DNA from: an uncultured Hellea sp. | GTDB taxonomy: Bacteria; Pseudomonadota; Alphaproteobacteria; Caulobacterales; Maricaulaceae | Assembly: GCA_938007935.1 (NCBI GenBank) | Contig: CALLMD010000012.1 | Location: 1-64,000, forward strand | Length of the DNA stretch: 64,000 nucleotides | Direction: 5' to 3' | Shown: positions 26,443 to 36,330 of the stretch, piece by piece | Position numbering within the stretch: position 1 is the first letter of the stretch | How the letters are laid out: every line of letters starts with the position of its first letter | Translations under genes and position numbers: made by a program | The notes under the pieces: generated by a model | The model's database searches: none | What the model was told of the DNA's origin: nothing | Seen by the model: only the letters and a program-made list of their open reading frames with translations

Positions 26443-27377
26443 GCAGCTGCTCCAAATTTTTTGCGCGCAATAGCTTCCGCAGTTCCCATGCCCGCAGAGG
26501 TCATAATGTCGAGATTACCTGCATATTTCGGTAAGTAATGCCCCGCCCCTTCAACTTCGAGAAAGATTGTGACTTTAGTGCCTTCATAGGTACCTAGCCC
26601 CGGAATATGAAGCGCGTTATTTCCCGTAAAGCGTTCAAACTGAACGTCCTGCTTAAGACGGTAACCGGGGACATAGGCCTGAACATCGGCGACCATTTCT
26701 CTGACAGACTTTCGAATCTCGTCTTCATTCCCGCCAATAGAGAGCGCGTAAACTGTGTCCCTCATAATCATGGGCGGCTTAGCTGGGTTGAGCACAATAA
26801 TCGCCTTACCCTTATGCGCGCCCCCAACTGTTTCAATGCCTTTCGCCGTTGTGCGCGTGAACTCATCAATATTAGCCCGCGTACCCGGCCCCGCAGAGCG
26901 CGAAGAAACCGAGGCAACGATTTCAGCATAAGGGACAGAATCTGAAACACGGCTGACCGCATAGACCATTGGAATAGTCGCTTGTCCGCCACAGGTCACC
27001 ATATTGACATTAGGTGCATCTAAATGCGCGTCCATATTTACAACGGGCACGCAATAGGGGCCAATTGCAGCTGGTGTTAAATCAACCATTTGCTTTCCTT
27101 GTGCTGCGCATATCTCAGCATGTTTGGCATGCGCATAGGCAGAGGTCGCATCGAATACAATTTGAACATCTTTCCAAACCTCAAGGTTTTCCGCGCCTTC
27201 AATACCAGAATGAGAAGTCGCAAAACCGCGTTCGCGCGCCATGGCAAGTCCCTCCGAGGCTTCATCAATACCAATGACGCAGCCGACATCTAAGACTTCT
27301 GACGTCTCGGCGATTTTAATCATCAAATCTGTGCCAATATTGCCAGACCCGATAATAGCTGTCTTTATTTTACCCAC
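26439..27377 (-). CDS. hsaG: acylating acetaldehyde/propanal dehydrogenase (HsaG/TesF)
   Basis: NAD-dependent acylating aldehyde dehydrogenase of 312 residues: Rossmann motif [11 protein letters not shown], and active cysteine in [19 protein letters not shown] near residue 130. It turns the aldehyde from HsaF into acyl-CoA (propionyl-CoA in steroid degradation). It shares one base with hsaE and overlaps hsaF by 4. Confidence 0.9.
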   Translation of the reverse strand: MGKIKTAIIGSGNIGTDLMIKIAETSEVLDVGCVIGIDEASEGLAMARERGFATSHSGIEGAENLEVWKDVQIVFDATSAYAHAKHAEICAAQGKQMVDLTPAAIGPYCVPVVNMDAHLDAPNVNMVTCGGQATIPMVYAVSRVSDSVPYAEIVASVSSRSAGPGTRANIDEFTRTTAKGIETVGGAHKGKAIIVLNPAKPPMIMRDTVYALSIGGNEDEIRKSVREMVADVQAYVPGYRLKQDVQFERFTGNNALHIPGLGTYEGTKVTIFLEVEGAGHYLPKYAGNLDIMTSAGMGTAEAIARKKFGAAA

Positions 27378-28156
27378 TAGACAAACTCCACATCACAAGA
27401 GCCAAAGCCCGATATGACCATAGACATTTTATCGCTCTTTGTCACAGGCTCTAGGGGAACAAGAGAGCCCGATAAAATAATCTCTCCCGCTTCAAATGGA
27501 ATATCATAGGCCCCAAGCGTATTTGCCAGCCATGCGACAGCATTTTCTGGCGCGCCTTGTACGGCAGAGCCTAAACCCCGGCTAATTTCTCCGCCGTTTT
27601 TCTCCACGACAACCTCCAGCGCAGCCATGTCCAAACCCTTGGGGTCAATTTTATTTTCTCCCAGAACAAAAACACCACAAGAGGCATTATCTGCCACAGT
27701 ATCTTGAATTTTGACTTTCCAATCTGTGACGCGGCTATCCACAATTTCGAAACAAGGTTGAACATATTCCGTCGCCTCAATAACGTCTTTTGCGGTTACG
27801 CCGGGCCCTTTGAGTCCTTGCTTTAATTTGAAAGCAATCTCGGCTTCTGCGCGGGCCGCAATATGACAATCCAAATGCACCTTTCCATCAGATACCAGCA
27901 TAGCATCAGTCAAAAAGCCAAAATCTGGTTGATGAACACCGAGCATATCCTGAACCGCCTTTGACGTCAGGCCAATTTTTTTGCCGATAATGACTTCGTT
28001 ATTTTTGGCTTGCCGTATCTTGAGAAAAGCGAGCGATACCGCATAGGCCTCATCTATGCTCATCTCAGGATAACTATCCGTCAGAGGCGCGATCGCTTTG
28101 CCATTCGCAAGAGCGTCAAACAAATTTTGACCTAACGCTTCTATCGGCAGGCTCAT
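27377..28156 (-). CDS. hsaE: 2-hydroxypenta/hexa-2,4-dienoate hydratase (HsaE/TesE)
   Basis: Fumarylacetoacetase-superfamily hydratase of 259 residues. [27 protein letters not shown] and the metal-site segment [10 protein letters not shown] are typical of 2-keto-4-pentenoate hydratases. It hydrates the dienoate released by HsaD to feed HsaF. It shares single bases with hsaD and hsaG, so translation is coupled. Confidence 0.9.
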   Translation of the reverse strand: MSLPIEALGQNLFDALANGKAIAPLTDSYPEMSIDEAYAVSLAFLKIRQAKNNEVIIGKKIGLTSKAVQDMLGVHQPDFGFLTDAMLVSDGKVHLDCHIAARAEAEIAFKLKQGLKGPGVTAKDVIEATEYVQPCFEIVDSRVTDWKVKIQDTVADNASCGVFVLGENKIDPKGLDMAALEVVVEKNGGEISRGLGSAVQGAPENAVAWLANTLGAYDIPFEAGEIILSGSLVPLEPVTKSDKMSMVISGFGSCDVEFV

Positions 28157-28989
28157 TATCCGTGCCTCAAAAAGTCAATCGACGTCGCGTTAAACATGCG
28201 TGCATGTTCAATCATGACCCAATGTCCGCAGGCATTGACCTCTATGAAACGAGAGGTCTCATTGGCTTCAATACATTTGGCTTTACCTTGCGGCGGCATG
28301 AATTCATCTTGCCGGCCCCAAAAAGTCAGAATAGGACACGTAAGTTCGGACATCCGAGAGCCCAATTCTGGCGTATTCATTGTGGTCAGAACCTCTTTGG
28401 GTTGTCCCTGCGCCACAGCCCAGCGCATATCGATGAGCTCCTCAGTGACATGTTTGGGATCATAAGTGAAAAGCCGCATGACCTGCCCTTGCGTCTCTTT
28501 ACTCATACTCGCTTTATTCGCTTCCATCATCTTTGCAATGCCGGGCATGCCCCAATAGGCGCCTTGTTCCTCAAGACAGCCCGGCCCCATAAGAACAAGT
28601 TTTTCAACAAAATTAGGATTATCCAGCGCTATCTGTATCGCAACGCCCCCGCCAAGAGAATTTCCAACAAAGCTACAACGCTTTACACCCAAAGCTCGTA
28701 AGCCAGCCATAAGCGTATCGCAAAAAAGCTTTAGCGTATAATCGCCAAGATCGAGAGGCTTGTCACTATACCCAAACCCAATCATATCAGGCATCAAAAC
28801 CCGAAATCCCGCCGCTACAAAGTCATCTTTATTGAACTGAAAATTCGCCCAAGCACTATTGCCTGGCCCTGACCCATGCAGAAAGACGACCGGGTGGCCG
28901 TCTTTATCTCCAAATTCAAGGTAATGCATACGGATGGGTCCCGCCTGCACATATTGACCCTCTGGCGGGCCGTTTTTAGGAATACCCAT
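28156..28989 (-). CDS. hsaD: meta-cleavage product hydrolase HsaD (4,9-DSHA hydrolase)
   Basis: Alpha/beta hydrolase of 277 residues with triad S111 (GNSLGGG), D228 (GRQDEF) and H256 (ACGHWV), and the MCP-hydrolase oxyanion motif HGSGPGNSAWANF at 38-50. It hydrolyses the C-C bond in 4,9-DSHA, giving the dienoate for HsaE and the indane-propionate (HIP) for FadD3. It shares one base each with hsaA and hsaE. Confidence 0.9.
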   Translation of the reverse strand: MGIPKNGPPEGQYVQAGPIRMHYLEFGDKDGHPVVFLHGSGPGNSAWANFQFNKDDFVAAGFRVLMPDMIGFGYSDKPLDLGDYTLKLFCDTLMAGLRALGVKRCSFVGNSLGGGVAIQIALDNPNFVEKLVLMGPGCLEEQGAYWGMPGIAKMMEANKASMSKETQGQVMRLFTYDPKHVTEELIDMRWAVAQGQPKEVLTTMNTPELGSRMSELTCPILTFWGRQDEFMPPQGKAKCIEANETSRFIEVNACGHWVMIEHARMFNATSIDFLRHG

Positions 28990-30164
28990 TACACGAACAC
29001 GTCCGTACTATCTGCGCCAAGATGGACTGCGCCTAAATTCCTTGCAAAGCCGATCGGGTTATTGGCGACATGGGCCCGCGCAATATGTATATCGTGCCAA
29101 ATTTGCTGAATAGGCGAGTCGTTATAAACACTACGCCCGCCCGCAATATCAAATACCAAATCCACAGCCTGCATCATGCGCTCAATAACAAGGCTAGCCT
29201 GATAACGATATTTCACGCGATCAGTCATAGGAATTTCATTCCCAGAATTTACGGCCGCCATCATCTCATCGAAATTGCGGTACATAATCGCTTCGGTCTC
29301 GTCGATGAGGTTAGCAGCCTCTGCAACGCGGCGCGTCACATCAGGGTCTCCGGCCAAACGTGTTGGATCTGTGGAGCTTTCCGTTGCATTTTCTATAAAG
29401 AGTTTAAGCGCGTGTTTGGCCGCGCCAATGGCGGGCGTACAGACAACCCTAACGAACATTTGCGCCCATGGAATAGAATACATTTCATTGTCTTGATAAT
29501 GCTTACAATTAAACCCATCCATTTGGTGGTGTGTGCGATATTCAGGCACAAACATCGGCTCTTTAATAACAATATCATTCGACCCTGTCGCCTGTAGCCC
29601 CATGGCATGCCAGGTGTCTTCAATTTCATAGTCTGAGCGCGGGAGCAAAAATGTTCTGTAATGGATATTTTCTGGACCTTGATCAAAAATCAAACCGCCC
29701 AGCAACACCCAAGAACAATGCCCAGAGCCAGATGACCACCCCCATTGACCCGAGAGTTTAAAGCCGCCCTCAACCGTCTCAACTTTCGCCCCCGCTGGGT
29801 TATAAGATGAGCTTATGAGTGTGTCTGGACCTGTATCATAAACGTCTTTGGCCGCTTGAGGATCCATCAGAGAAAGCTGATAGGCATGAACGGCAATGAT
29901 ACCGCTGGCCCATGCCGTTCCCATATCACGCTCGGCAATATCAACGGAGGCTTTAAAAAATTCTTGAGGCGGTCTTTCAAGACCCCCATATTGTTTTGGT
30001 AGAAAGGATCTAAAATACCCCGTTTCACGAATAGCTTCTATCGCCTTCTTGGGAATTTCACGATTTGCGCGCCCCTCAGCGGCACATGCCGTAACCACAT
30101 CCAGCGCCGAAGACACATCCAGAGCTGCCTCAGATTTTAAAGATTTCAAGGCGGCTTGCCCCAT
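28989..30164 (-). CDS. hsaA: flavin-dependent monooxygenase HsaA (3-HSA 4-hydroxylase)
   Basis: Acyl-CoA-dehydrogenase-fold group D monooxygenase of 391 residues. Markers are LPKQYGGLERPPQEF, SSYNPAGAKVETVEGGFKLSGQWGWSSGSGHCSWVLLG, WHAMGLQATGSNDI and the C-terminal HDIHIARAHVANN. HsaA hydroxylates 3-hydroxy-9,10-seco steroid to a catechol for HsaC using reduced flavin from HsaB. No hsaB reductase is visible in this window. It is the first gene of the long operon; AGGAGAG precedes the ATG and a promoter lies in 30184-30287. Confidence 0.85.
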   Translation of the reverse strand: MGQAALKSLKSEAALDVSSALDVVTACAAEGRANREIPKKAIEAIRETGYFRSFLPKQYGGLERPPQEFFKASVDIAERDMGTAWASGIIAVHAYQLSLMDPQAAKDVYDTGPDTLISSSYNPAGAKVETVEGGFKLSGQWGWSSGSGHCSWVLLGGLIFDQGPENIHYRTFLLPRSDYEIEDTWHAMGLQATGSNDIVIKEPMFVPEYRTHHQMDGFNCKHYQDNEMYSIPWAQMFVRVVCTPAIGAAKHALKLFIENATESSTDPTRLAGDPDVTRRVAEAANLIDETEAIMYRNFDEMMAAVNSGNEIPMTDRVKYRYQASLVIERMMQAVDLVFDIAGGRSVYNDSPIQQIWHDIHIARAHVANNPIGFARNLGAVHLGADSTDVFV

Positions 30165-30183
30165 GATACTCTCCTATTTCTTA

Positions 30184-30296
30184 ACGGTAGAATATCAAGC
30201 ACTGCGCATTTTTCAATGGCAATAAATACGCATTTTGACACATTCACTGTATTTATTCCCCATTTTGCGTAAGAAAGTAGAAAAATACTACGTTTT
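30184..30296 (-). promoter_or_regulatory. promoter and repeated operator motif upstream of hsaA
   Basis: On the minus strand a -35 TTGAAA (30211-30216) and a -10 TATTCT (30189-30194) are 16 bases apart. Motif copies close to TACGCATTT lie at 30203-30212 (inside the promoter spacer), 30224-30236 and, inverted, 30262-30272. A weaker one overlaps the fadD3 stop (30284-30296). Their placement fits repression of the steroid operon. Confidence 0.5.
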
Positions 30297-31802
30297 TAGA
30301 ATAAACTTCTGAACCTTACCCGATGCATTTCGAGGCAAAACTTTGTGAAAGGACACATGGCGAGGAACTTTATAATTTGCCATATGCTCGCGCGACCAAT
30401 CAACAATGTCTTGTCGCGTTAAATCCGTGCTTGTTACAATATGGGCATGGGTCACTTCGCCAAGGCGTTCATCAGGCTCGCCTGTAATGGCAACATCCGA
30501 AATATCGGGATGCTGCAGTAAAGTCTTTTCAACTTCGGCAGGATAGACATTGAAACCGCCGACAATAACCATATCCTTTTTACGGTCCGTAATTTTTATA
30601 TAACCCTGAGCATTCTGAATACCGATATCCCCTGTTTTAAGCCAACCCTCATCCGTGATGGCCTCTTGCGTTGCCGCCTCATCATCCAGATAGCCCTTCA
30701 TCACATGAAAACCGCGCACCCAAATTTCACCCTCTGCCCCGGCGGGAACATCCGCGCCCACCTCATCGACAATGCGCAGTTCAGTCCCGGGCAAAGGTCG
30801 GCCACATGTGCTCGCAATGGTCGTGAAGTCGTCTCCCTTCTTGCAAAGGCTGACAACACCGGTGGACTCTGTCAGGCCATAGGCTGAAAAGACATCATCA
30901 ATGCCGAGGTCTTCATGCATCTGGCGAATAAGATCGACGGGAATTGTGGTCGCCCCCGTCGTTGCAACGCGCAGACTGGAAATATCATGTTTTGCTAAAT
31001 CAGGATGAGCGAGCAAAGTTTGAAAAATCGTCGGCGCGCCTGGCATGACAGAAATTTTATCGCGCTCAATACGCATAAGAACATCTTTCGGGTCAAAAAC
31101 AGCGAGGGGAAAAATAGCCGCGCCTTTGATAATACATGACAGCCATCCCGCCTTATAGCCAAAGCTATGAAAGAACGGATTGACCACGAGATATCTATCA
31201 TTCGCGTTCATGCCGATGGCTGTGGTGAAACTTTCAAACACCTTAATATTTTGACCATGTGTTGTCATGGCGCCTTTAGGCGCGCCCGTTGTGCCAGAGG
31301 TAAAAATGATATCGGAAATATCATCCACACGCGCTTCTGTTTTTTTAAGCGGGTCACCCTCACGCTTTAGAAACGCGTCAAAGGCGGACGCTTCTTTGGC
31401 ATCCCTGATAACCACAACCTCATTGAGGTCTGGCAAGTCATGCCCCTTTAGCATGGACGGATAATCCATTCCCAAAAATCCTTGCACCGTGAATAGGAAT
31501 TTAGCTTTAGAGCGCCGCAATATATCAGCCGCCTCAGATCCTTTATAGCGCGTATTTAGCGTCACCATAATCGCGCCCAAGGCTTGCCCCGCAAGACACG
31601 TAATAATCCATTCCGCACAATTTGGTGCCCAAATGGCAAAACGTTCGCCATGCTTAAGGCCCATATTTTTTAAAATGCCGGCTGTTGTCTTAACCGCACT
31701 TGCTAGCTCTTCATAGCTCAGCTTCCAATGCCCGTCCTCAATCGCTAAGGCCTGAGGTGATTTGACGGCTTGACTGAAAAGAACATCCGGGATTGTTGTC
31801 AT
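30288..31802 (-). CDS. fadD3: FadD3-like HIP-CoA synthetase
   Basis: Adenylate-forming CoA ligase of 504 residues. It resembles mycobacterial FadD3 (Rv3561) in LNTRYKGSEAADILRRSKAKFLF, NPFFHSFGYKAGWLSC, SAYGLTES and LPRNASGKVQK, with the P-loop IIFTSGTTGAPKGAM near residue 165 and hinge TDRKKDMVIVGGFNVYPAEVEK. FadD3 adds CoA to the indane-propionate acid released by HsaD, which opens ring C/D breakdown. Its gene is separate from the hsaA operon by 123 bases and has its own control region shared with the divergent SDR operon. Confidence 0.85.
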   Translation of the reverse strand: MTTIPDVLFSQAVKSPQALAIEDGHWKLSYEELASAVKTTAGILKNMGLKHGERFAIWAPNCAEWIITCLAGQALGAIMVTLNTRYKGSEAADILRRSKAKFLFTVQGFLGMDYPSMLKGHDLPDLNEVVVIRDAKEASAFDAFLKREGDPLKKTEARVDDISDIIFTSGTTGAPKGAMTTHGQNIKVFESFTTAIGMNANDRYLVVNPFFHSFGYKAGWLSCIIKGAAIFPLAVFDPKDVLMRIERDKISVMPGAPTIFQTLLAHPDLAKHDISSLRVATTGATTIPVDLIRQMHEDLGIDDVFSAYGLTESTGVVSLCKKGDDFTTIASTCGRPLPGTELRIVDEVGADVPAGAEGEIWVRGFHVMKGYLDDEAATQEAITDEGWLKTGDIGIQNAQGYIKITDRKKDMVIVGGFNVYPAEVEKTLLQHPDISDVAITGEPDERLGEVTHAHIVTSTDLTRQDIVDWSREHMANYKVPRHVSFHKVLPRNASGKVQKFILKT

Positions 31803-31907
31803 TTTTTGCTCAAAATATTACGCATTTAAAGAGAACGACTATACATTAGCTTAGTTTTGCGCAACATATGAGCTATAAAATTACGCACTCACGAATTCAG
31901 AAAATCT
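31803..31907. promoter_or_regulatory. divergent control region fadD3 / SDR operon
   Basis: Three motif copies: AATATTACGCATTT (31814-31827), TTTTGCGCAA (31855-31864) and AAAATTACGCAC (31877-31888). A minus-strand TATAGT and a plus-strand TATAAA are candidate -10 boxes. The SDR start at 31908 has a poor ribosome site. Confidence 0.5.
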
Positions 31908-32663
31908 ATGAGCTTTGAAAACCAAACAATAATTGTGACAGGCGGTAGCCGCGGTATTGGCCGCGGCATCGCCGAAAGCTTTAGCGCCCAAGGCGCAAAT
32001 ATTATTATTTGCGGCCGCCGAGAGCCTGACACTTTACCAAATAATGCTCATTTCATAAGTCTTGATATTCGTGAACCGAGCGCGGCTAAAACCCTCATAA
32101 ACTTCGCCATTGAAAAAACAGGCCGTATTGACTGCCTGATTAATAATGCAGGCGGAGGCCCGCCCGTCGCCAGCAAAGACGCCAGCCCGAACCTAACGCA
32201 TAAAGTCGTGGCGCTAAACCTGCTTGCCCCTATCAATTTATCGCAAGCCGCCTATCCCGCGCTTAAAGAAACAGGTGGCTCAATTATAAATATCTCAAGT
32301 GTATCTGCGACCCGCTCGTCGCCTGGCTCTGTCGCCTATGGGGCGGCGAAAGCTGGGCTTCTTAATGTCACCACATCTCTTGCCATGGAATGGGCCCCCG
32401 AGATACGCGTCAATGCCATCATCGTCGGCCTCGTTAAAACGGAAGCCAGCGCAGACCATTATGGCGGCGAAAAAGGCATGGCGCATCTGGCCAGTAATCT
32501 TCCCATGAAGCGCATGGGCGAGCCTGCAGATATTGCGAGAGCCTGTCTATTCCTCGCAAACCCTGAAAACAGCTATGTCTCAGGGGCCTGCCTCGAAGTC
32601 TTTGGCGGCGGCGAACCCCCCAGCTTTTTAAAAATCGCAGAAGAAGCGCATAAACTCGGATGA
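31908..32663 (+). CDS. short-chain dehydrogenase/reductase
   Basis: SDR of 251 residues: IIVTGGSRGIGRGIA cofactor motif, LINNAGGG, SSVSATRSSPGSVAYGAAKAG with the YxxxK pair, and a typical C-terminus YVSGACLEVFGGGEP. It would oxidise or reduce a hydroxyl on a steroid or acyl-CoA; the substrate is not visible. It is the first of four plus-strand genes joined by 1-4 base overlaps. Confidence 0.85.
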   Translation: MSFENQTIIVTGGSRGIGRGIAESFSAQGANIIICGRREPDTLPNNAHFISLDIREPSAAKTLINFAIEKTGRIDCLINNAGGGPPVASKDASPNLTHKVVALNLLAPINLSQAAYPALKETGGSIINISSVSATRSSPGSVAYGAAKAGLLNVTTSLAMEWAPEIRVNAIIVGLVKTEASADHYGGEKGMAHLASNLPMKRMGEPADIARACLFLANPENSYVSGACLEVFGGGEPPSFLKIAEEAHKLG

Positions 32664-33139
32664 ATAATACACGCCTAGACAAAGTCGAAGCGGAACTGGC
32701 AATCCGTAATGTCATTGCCCGCTACGGCATGGCGGCTGATTGCGGAGATATTGATACCGCGCTGGACTGTCATACCGAAACAGCCACATATATCGTAAGC
32801 AACCCCCGCGCAGGACGCGGGGGCGAAGCCAGTGATTTAGAACTCAAAGGGCATCAAGCTATTGCGGATATGTTGCGCTCTGAAATGCACCAATCCCTCC
32901 TCCCCGATTGCGCCCATACGGTTGGGCCTCTGCTTGTAGAGGTCAATGGCAATGCCGCCAAAGTGCTGGGTTATTCGCGCGTCTATTACAAACAAAAACT
33001 GATGCGTTTGGCCATTAATCAATGGGAGATGCGATACCAAGATGGCTGGAAAATTGATAAAAGAGAAAGCCGTCTTATTGGCGAGCCAGCTGCGCAAAAC
33101 TTGCTAAAAAATGGGCTCCAACTGGGAGTTGAAGCATGA
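32660..33139 (+). CDS. SnoaL-like (NTF2-fold) protein
   Basis: The 159-residue protein has the SnoaL/NTF2 pattern: an N-terminal helix LAIRNVIARYGMAADCGDIDTALDCHTETATY, then curved strands ending in WEMRYQDGWKIDKRES. Such folds include isomerases, hydratases and dehydratases. It lacks the clear ketosteroid isomerase motif DPVG seen in the 12074-12484 protein, so another role is likely. It overlaps the SDR and MFS genes by 4 bases each. Confidence 0.75.
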   Translation: MNNTRLDKVEAELAIRNVIARYGMAADCGDIDTALDCHTETATYIVSNPRAGRGGEASDLELKGHQAIADMLRSEMHQSLLPDCAHTVGPLLVEVNGNAAKVLGYSRVYYKQKLMRLAINQWEMRYQDGWKIDKRESRLIGEPAAQNLLKNGLQLGVEA

Positions 33140-34341
33140 CAGATTTTCGGGGATGGCATGTTCTGGGCGCGAGTTTTATCACTGCCATGTTAATGGCAGG
33201 CGCAACCTTTTATTCCTTTCAACATTTCGTCACGCCGATTGAAGCCGAGTTCGGTCTTGCGCGTGATCAAGTTAATCTGGGTATGATGGTCTTCCTTTTA
33301 AGCTCCGCTATTTGGGCAGCCATTGTCGGAAAATCTATAACGCGCGTGAATCCAAGAAAACTTGCCCTCGCAGGCATTGCTGCATTTGCGGCGGGGTTTA
33401 TGGCTCTTTCTTTTTCACAAAGCCCGAAGCAGATGGTTTTGCTAATCGCGCTTCCTATCGGATTTGGCTTCACGGCTTGCGGGCCCTTTATCGCTAATGT
33501 TTTGACGACGAATTGGTTCTATAAAAAACGCGGGCGCGCGCTCGGCATTGCGGCGGTCGCCACATCAGCTGGCGGGTTTATCGTGCAGCCTATATTTAGC
33601 TATATGATCCACGCTTATGGCTGGCGCTCGGCCCTGCTTTATATGGGCCTTGCCATAGCCGTCATCGCAACGCTTTTAATATTTCGCTATTTCATTTCCA
33701 AACCAGAGGACATAGGCCAATTCCCTGATGGCGAAGCGCAAAGCATCCAACAAACCATTACCGCCGCTAATCCCTCGCTCATCCTTAAAAACAGAGATTT
33801 TTGGGTTATTGCTCTGGCCTGCGGCCTATTGCTCGCCAGTGACCAAGCGCTGCTTGTGTCTCTTAAACCCTTTGGCGAAAGCCTTGGCTTTACCAATACC
33901 CAAGCCACCCTCATCCCAACTGTGGTCGCCGGGTCAGCTATCGCAGGGAAACTCCTTATTGGCTGGATGATTGAACGCTTTGATAAACGTGCCGTCTTTG
34001 CCTTGGTGTGTTTATCAAATGTGTTGTTTTTATTGGCCGCAATTTTTGTTACAAATTTTGCCGCCCTCGTCACAGTTGCCGCCTTTGTCGGCATGGCCAT
34101 TGGCGGCATCTATCCTGTTTGGACAGGCATAACAGCCGATACATTTGGACGGGACTATTTCGCGCCAGCCATTGGTATGATGAATATATTCACAGTGCTG
34201 CTCGCCGTGGTCGCGATTGGGTTTGTCGGCGCGTCATTCGCCGCCAACCAAAGCTATGATCAAGCCTTTACCATCTTTATTCCTGTGGCCATTTTGGCGG
34301 CCATCGTTATGGGCTTTGTGCGCGTAAAAAAGGAAACCTAA
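33136..34341 (+). CDS. MFS transporter
   Basis: Major facilitator protein of 401 residues with about 12 hydrophobic segments; the N-terminal half has FIANVLTTNWFYKKRGRALGIAAVATSAGG, typical of the monocarboxylate/oxalate-type MFS group. It should lie in the inner membrane. It is embedded in an overlapping operon with an SDR, a SnoaL-like protein and a crotonase near the steroid genes, so uptake or export of a steroid acid is a fair guess. Confidence 0.85.
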   Translation: MTDFRGWHVLGASFITAMLMAGATFYSFQHFVTPIEAEFGLARDQVNLGMMVFLLSSAIWAAIVGKSITRVNPRKLALAGIAAFAAGFMALSFSQSPKQMVLLIALPIGFGFTACGPFIANVLTTNWFYKKRGRALGIAAVATSAGGFIVQPIFSYMIHAYGWRSALLYMGLAIAVIATLLIFRYFISKPEDIGQFPDGEAQSIQQTITAANPSLILKNRDFWVIALACGLLLASDQALLVSLKPFGESLGFTNTQATLIPTVVAGSAIAGKLLIGWMIERFDKRAVFALVCLSNVLFLLAAIFVTNFAALVTVAAFVGMAIGGIYPVWTGITADTFGRDYFAPAIGMMNIFTVLLAVVAIGFVGASFAANQSYDQAFTIFIPVAILAAIVMGFVRVKKET

Positions 34342-35171
34342 TGCCAACTTCACTCCTCACAGAGACATCCGATAAAATCCTGACGATAACGCTTAATCGG
34401 CCCGAAAAATTAAATGCGCTCACTCCGACATTACTCGCGGAATTAAAAGCCAAGCTCGATAGCGCTGCTGCGAATGAAGATATATCCGTGGTTATCATTC
34501 GCTCCGCAGGCCGCGCCTTTTGTGTCGGTTATGATTTGAATGAAGACAACTGGATTACCTCACAATACCCAGCCAATCATCCCAACGGAGTCGAGATAGA
34601 ACAAGATAAAAAGGACATTATGGCTTTGCTGGATTACTGGCTCGATATGTGGCGTTTTCCTAAACCCATTATTTGCCAAGTCCAAGGCGCATGTCTTTCA
34701 GGCGCGGGTGAGTTATTAGCAGTTTCCGATCTCGTTATCGCCTCTGAGCAGGCCTTTTTTGGTCACCCTGCGGGTCGCGATCTCGGCATTCCGCCAACCG
34801 TTTTTTTCTGGCCGTTCACCATCGGAATGCGCAAAACCAAAGAAATGCTCTACACTGCCCGCAATATGAGCGCGTCAGAGGCCGAGCAATCTGGCCTGAT
34901 TAACAAAGTCGTTCCTGCGGATAGACTGGAAGCTGAAACCCGGGCGCTTGCAGAAGACATTGCCAAAACGCCCGTCAATCATTTAATGATTTTAAAACAG
35001 GCCGCCAATAATTTTTATGATAATATGAACCTCGAGAAAAGCACGCGTCAGGCCTCCGACCTCGACGCCGAATTTCATCAAAGCCCGACCTTTTTAGCCT
35101 TTTTCAAACTCGTCAAAGACAAAGGCATGAAAGCCGCGCTTGAGGAGCGGAAGCGGCTGTTTGGGCCTTAA
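34341..35171 (+). CDS. enoyl-CoA hydratase/isomerase family
   Basis: Crotonase-fold protein of 276 residues: NRPEKLNALTP, GRAFCVGYDLNED and GACLSGAGELLAVSDLVIASE for the oxyanion hole, and a C-terminal helical KSTRQASDLDAEFHQSPTFLAFF. The usual hydratase glutamates are not obvious, so isomerase, hydratase or hydrolase activity cannot be separated. It is the last gene of its operon and ends 1 base before the convergent hydrolase gene. Confidence 0.8.
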   Translation: MPTSLLTETSDKILTITLNRPEKLNALTPTLLAELKAKLDSAAANEDISVVIIRSAGRAFCVGYDLNEDNWITSQYPANHPNGVEIEQDKKDIMALLDYWLDMWRFPKPIICQVQGACLSGAGELLAVSDLVIASEQAFFGHPAGRDLGIPPTVFFWPFTIGMRKTKEMLYTARNMSASEAEQSGLINKVVPADRLEAETRALAEDIAKTPVNHLMILKQAANNFYDNMNLEKSTRQASDLDAEFHQSPTFLAFFKLVKDKGMKAALEERKRLFGP

Positions 35172-35172
35172 A

Positions 35173-36330
35173 TTACAAACCAAATTTTCGTTTCATAAAT
35201 TCCAGCTGAATAGCTTTGCTCTTTTTATCTGTCCCCGGATCGCTCCCGACTAGGTAGCCTTGCCCGACGCATTTACCAGCTAACTTACCTAATCCCGCGC
35301 GAACCATAGCGCGCTGTGGTCTGTTCATCTCTGGCAGGGGCTGGAAACCCGCCTGACCGTCAACTAAAAAGGCCCCAGTCTCAGAATCGAAAGTAAAGTT
35401 ACATCCCCTAACATAGCTACCCTCTTCAAAGACTTTACGCGGCGAGGCGTTCTCCCAGGCATGGCCCGCTCCTGGCATAAGATGCGATTCAACCTGCGTG
35501 CCTGCTGCCGCCATAACTTTGTAAACGTCCTGACACAGCTTGGGATCGACGCTATTATCATTATCGCCATGTATGGCGAGATAAGGCGCGCCTGTTGTGC
35601 CCTCATGCCCAAGCGTTTGGTGGCAGGGACCATAAATGTCCATATGCAAAGCAAATGGCGGCACATTTGGAGCCATGATGTCTTTCAAGCGGTCATCTAA
35701 AACATAGCGCGTTGCCATGCCGCCATAGCTATAGCCCGTCACCCCAATACGGGCGGCATCGATAGCAGGATGAGTTCCGAGAATTTTAAGGGCTGAATAG
35801 GCATCTGACATGACGTCAACTTCGGTCGCAATCATCGTTTTCATTTGATAGGGCGTATCGACCTTGACACCGCGCGGCTCGTAATAATCAACGACAAAAC
35901 TGGCGATACCATTTTTGGCAAACAGCTTGGCATAGCGCATTTCGCGTCCCTCTTTGATACCGCCAGATCCATGCAGAATAACCATAGCTGGAACGGGCTT
36001 ATCTGGGCTTGCGCCTTCAGGCATAACCAGTACCCCCTTCCCCGTATGGGCGGCGAGCGCGTCATAGCCATGCAAAACTCTAGAGAAGTCATACGGGCTT
36101 TTTATCGGGTAATAAATGACGCCAGAATCGTCTGCTCCCAAGACCGTTTTAGCGTCGGGATAATCGGCAAAACCGGGTAAAGGGAGGGCGGGGTGAGCTT
36201 TCGCATCTATGCTCGCAGTTTTCGTCTTTTCAACGGCATTAGGTTTCACGGCGCCTTGTTCAGCGGCTTGGCAAGCCGCAAAAAGAAAGAGCGAACTGAG
36301 TAATAATTTGCGTTTCATAAACGGCCTCAT
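35173..36330 (-). CDS. dienelactone-hydrolase-like lipoprotein
   Basis: Alpha/beta hydrolase of 385 residues with a lipoprotein signal (LLLSSLFLFAACQAAE, lipidated cysteine near residue 20). The nucleophile elbow is GYSYGGMA, with AIHGDNDNSVDP and a PGAGHAWE histidine completing the triad; ILHGSGG is the oxyanion loop. It should be tethered in the periplasm. It starts inside the nitroreductase stop (ATGA overlap); an ATG four codons later is the alternative. A role in hydrolysing an ester or conjugate before uptake is inferred. Confidence 0.75.
   Translation of the reverse strand: MRPFMKRKLLLSSLFLFAACQAAEQGAVKPNAVEKTKTASIDAKAHPALPLPGFADYPDAKTVLGADDSGVIYYPIKSPYDFSRVLHGYDALAAHTGKGVLVMPEGASPDKPVPAMVILHGSGGIKEGREMRYAKLFAKNGIASFVVDYYEPRGVKVDTPYQMKTMIATEVDVMSDAYSALKILGTHPAIDAARIGVTGYSYGGMATRYVLDDRLKDIMAPNVPPFALHMDIYGPCHQTLGHEGTTGAPYLAIHGDNDNSVDPKLCQDVYKVMAAAGTQVESHLMPGAGHAWENASPRKVFEEGSYVRGCNFTFDSETGAFLVDGQAGFQPLPEMNRPQRAMVRAGLGKLAGKCVGQGYLVGSDPGTDKKSKAIQLEFMKRKFGL

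Noticed and set aside
24501-30164. Biphenyl or monoaromatic meta-cleavage operon
   Set aside because: The hydrolase/dioxygenase/aldolase set is similar, but HsaA, ipdAB, echA20, fadA6, KSI and KstD in the same transcript point to steroids.
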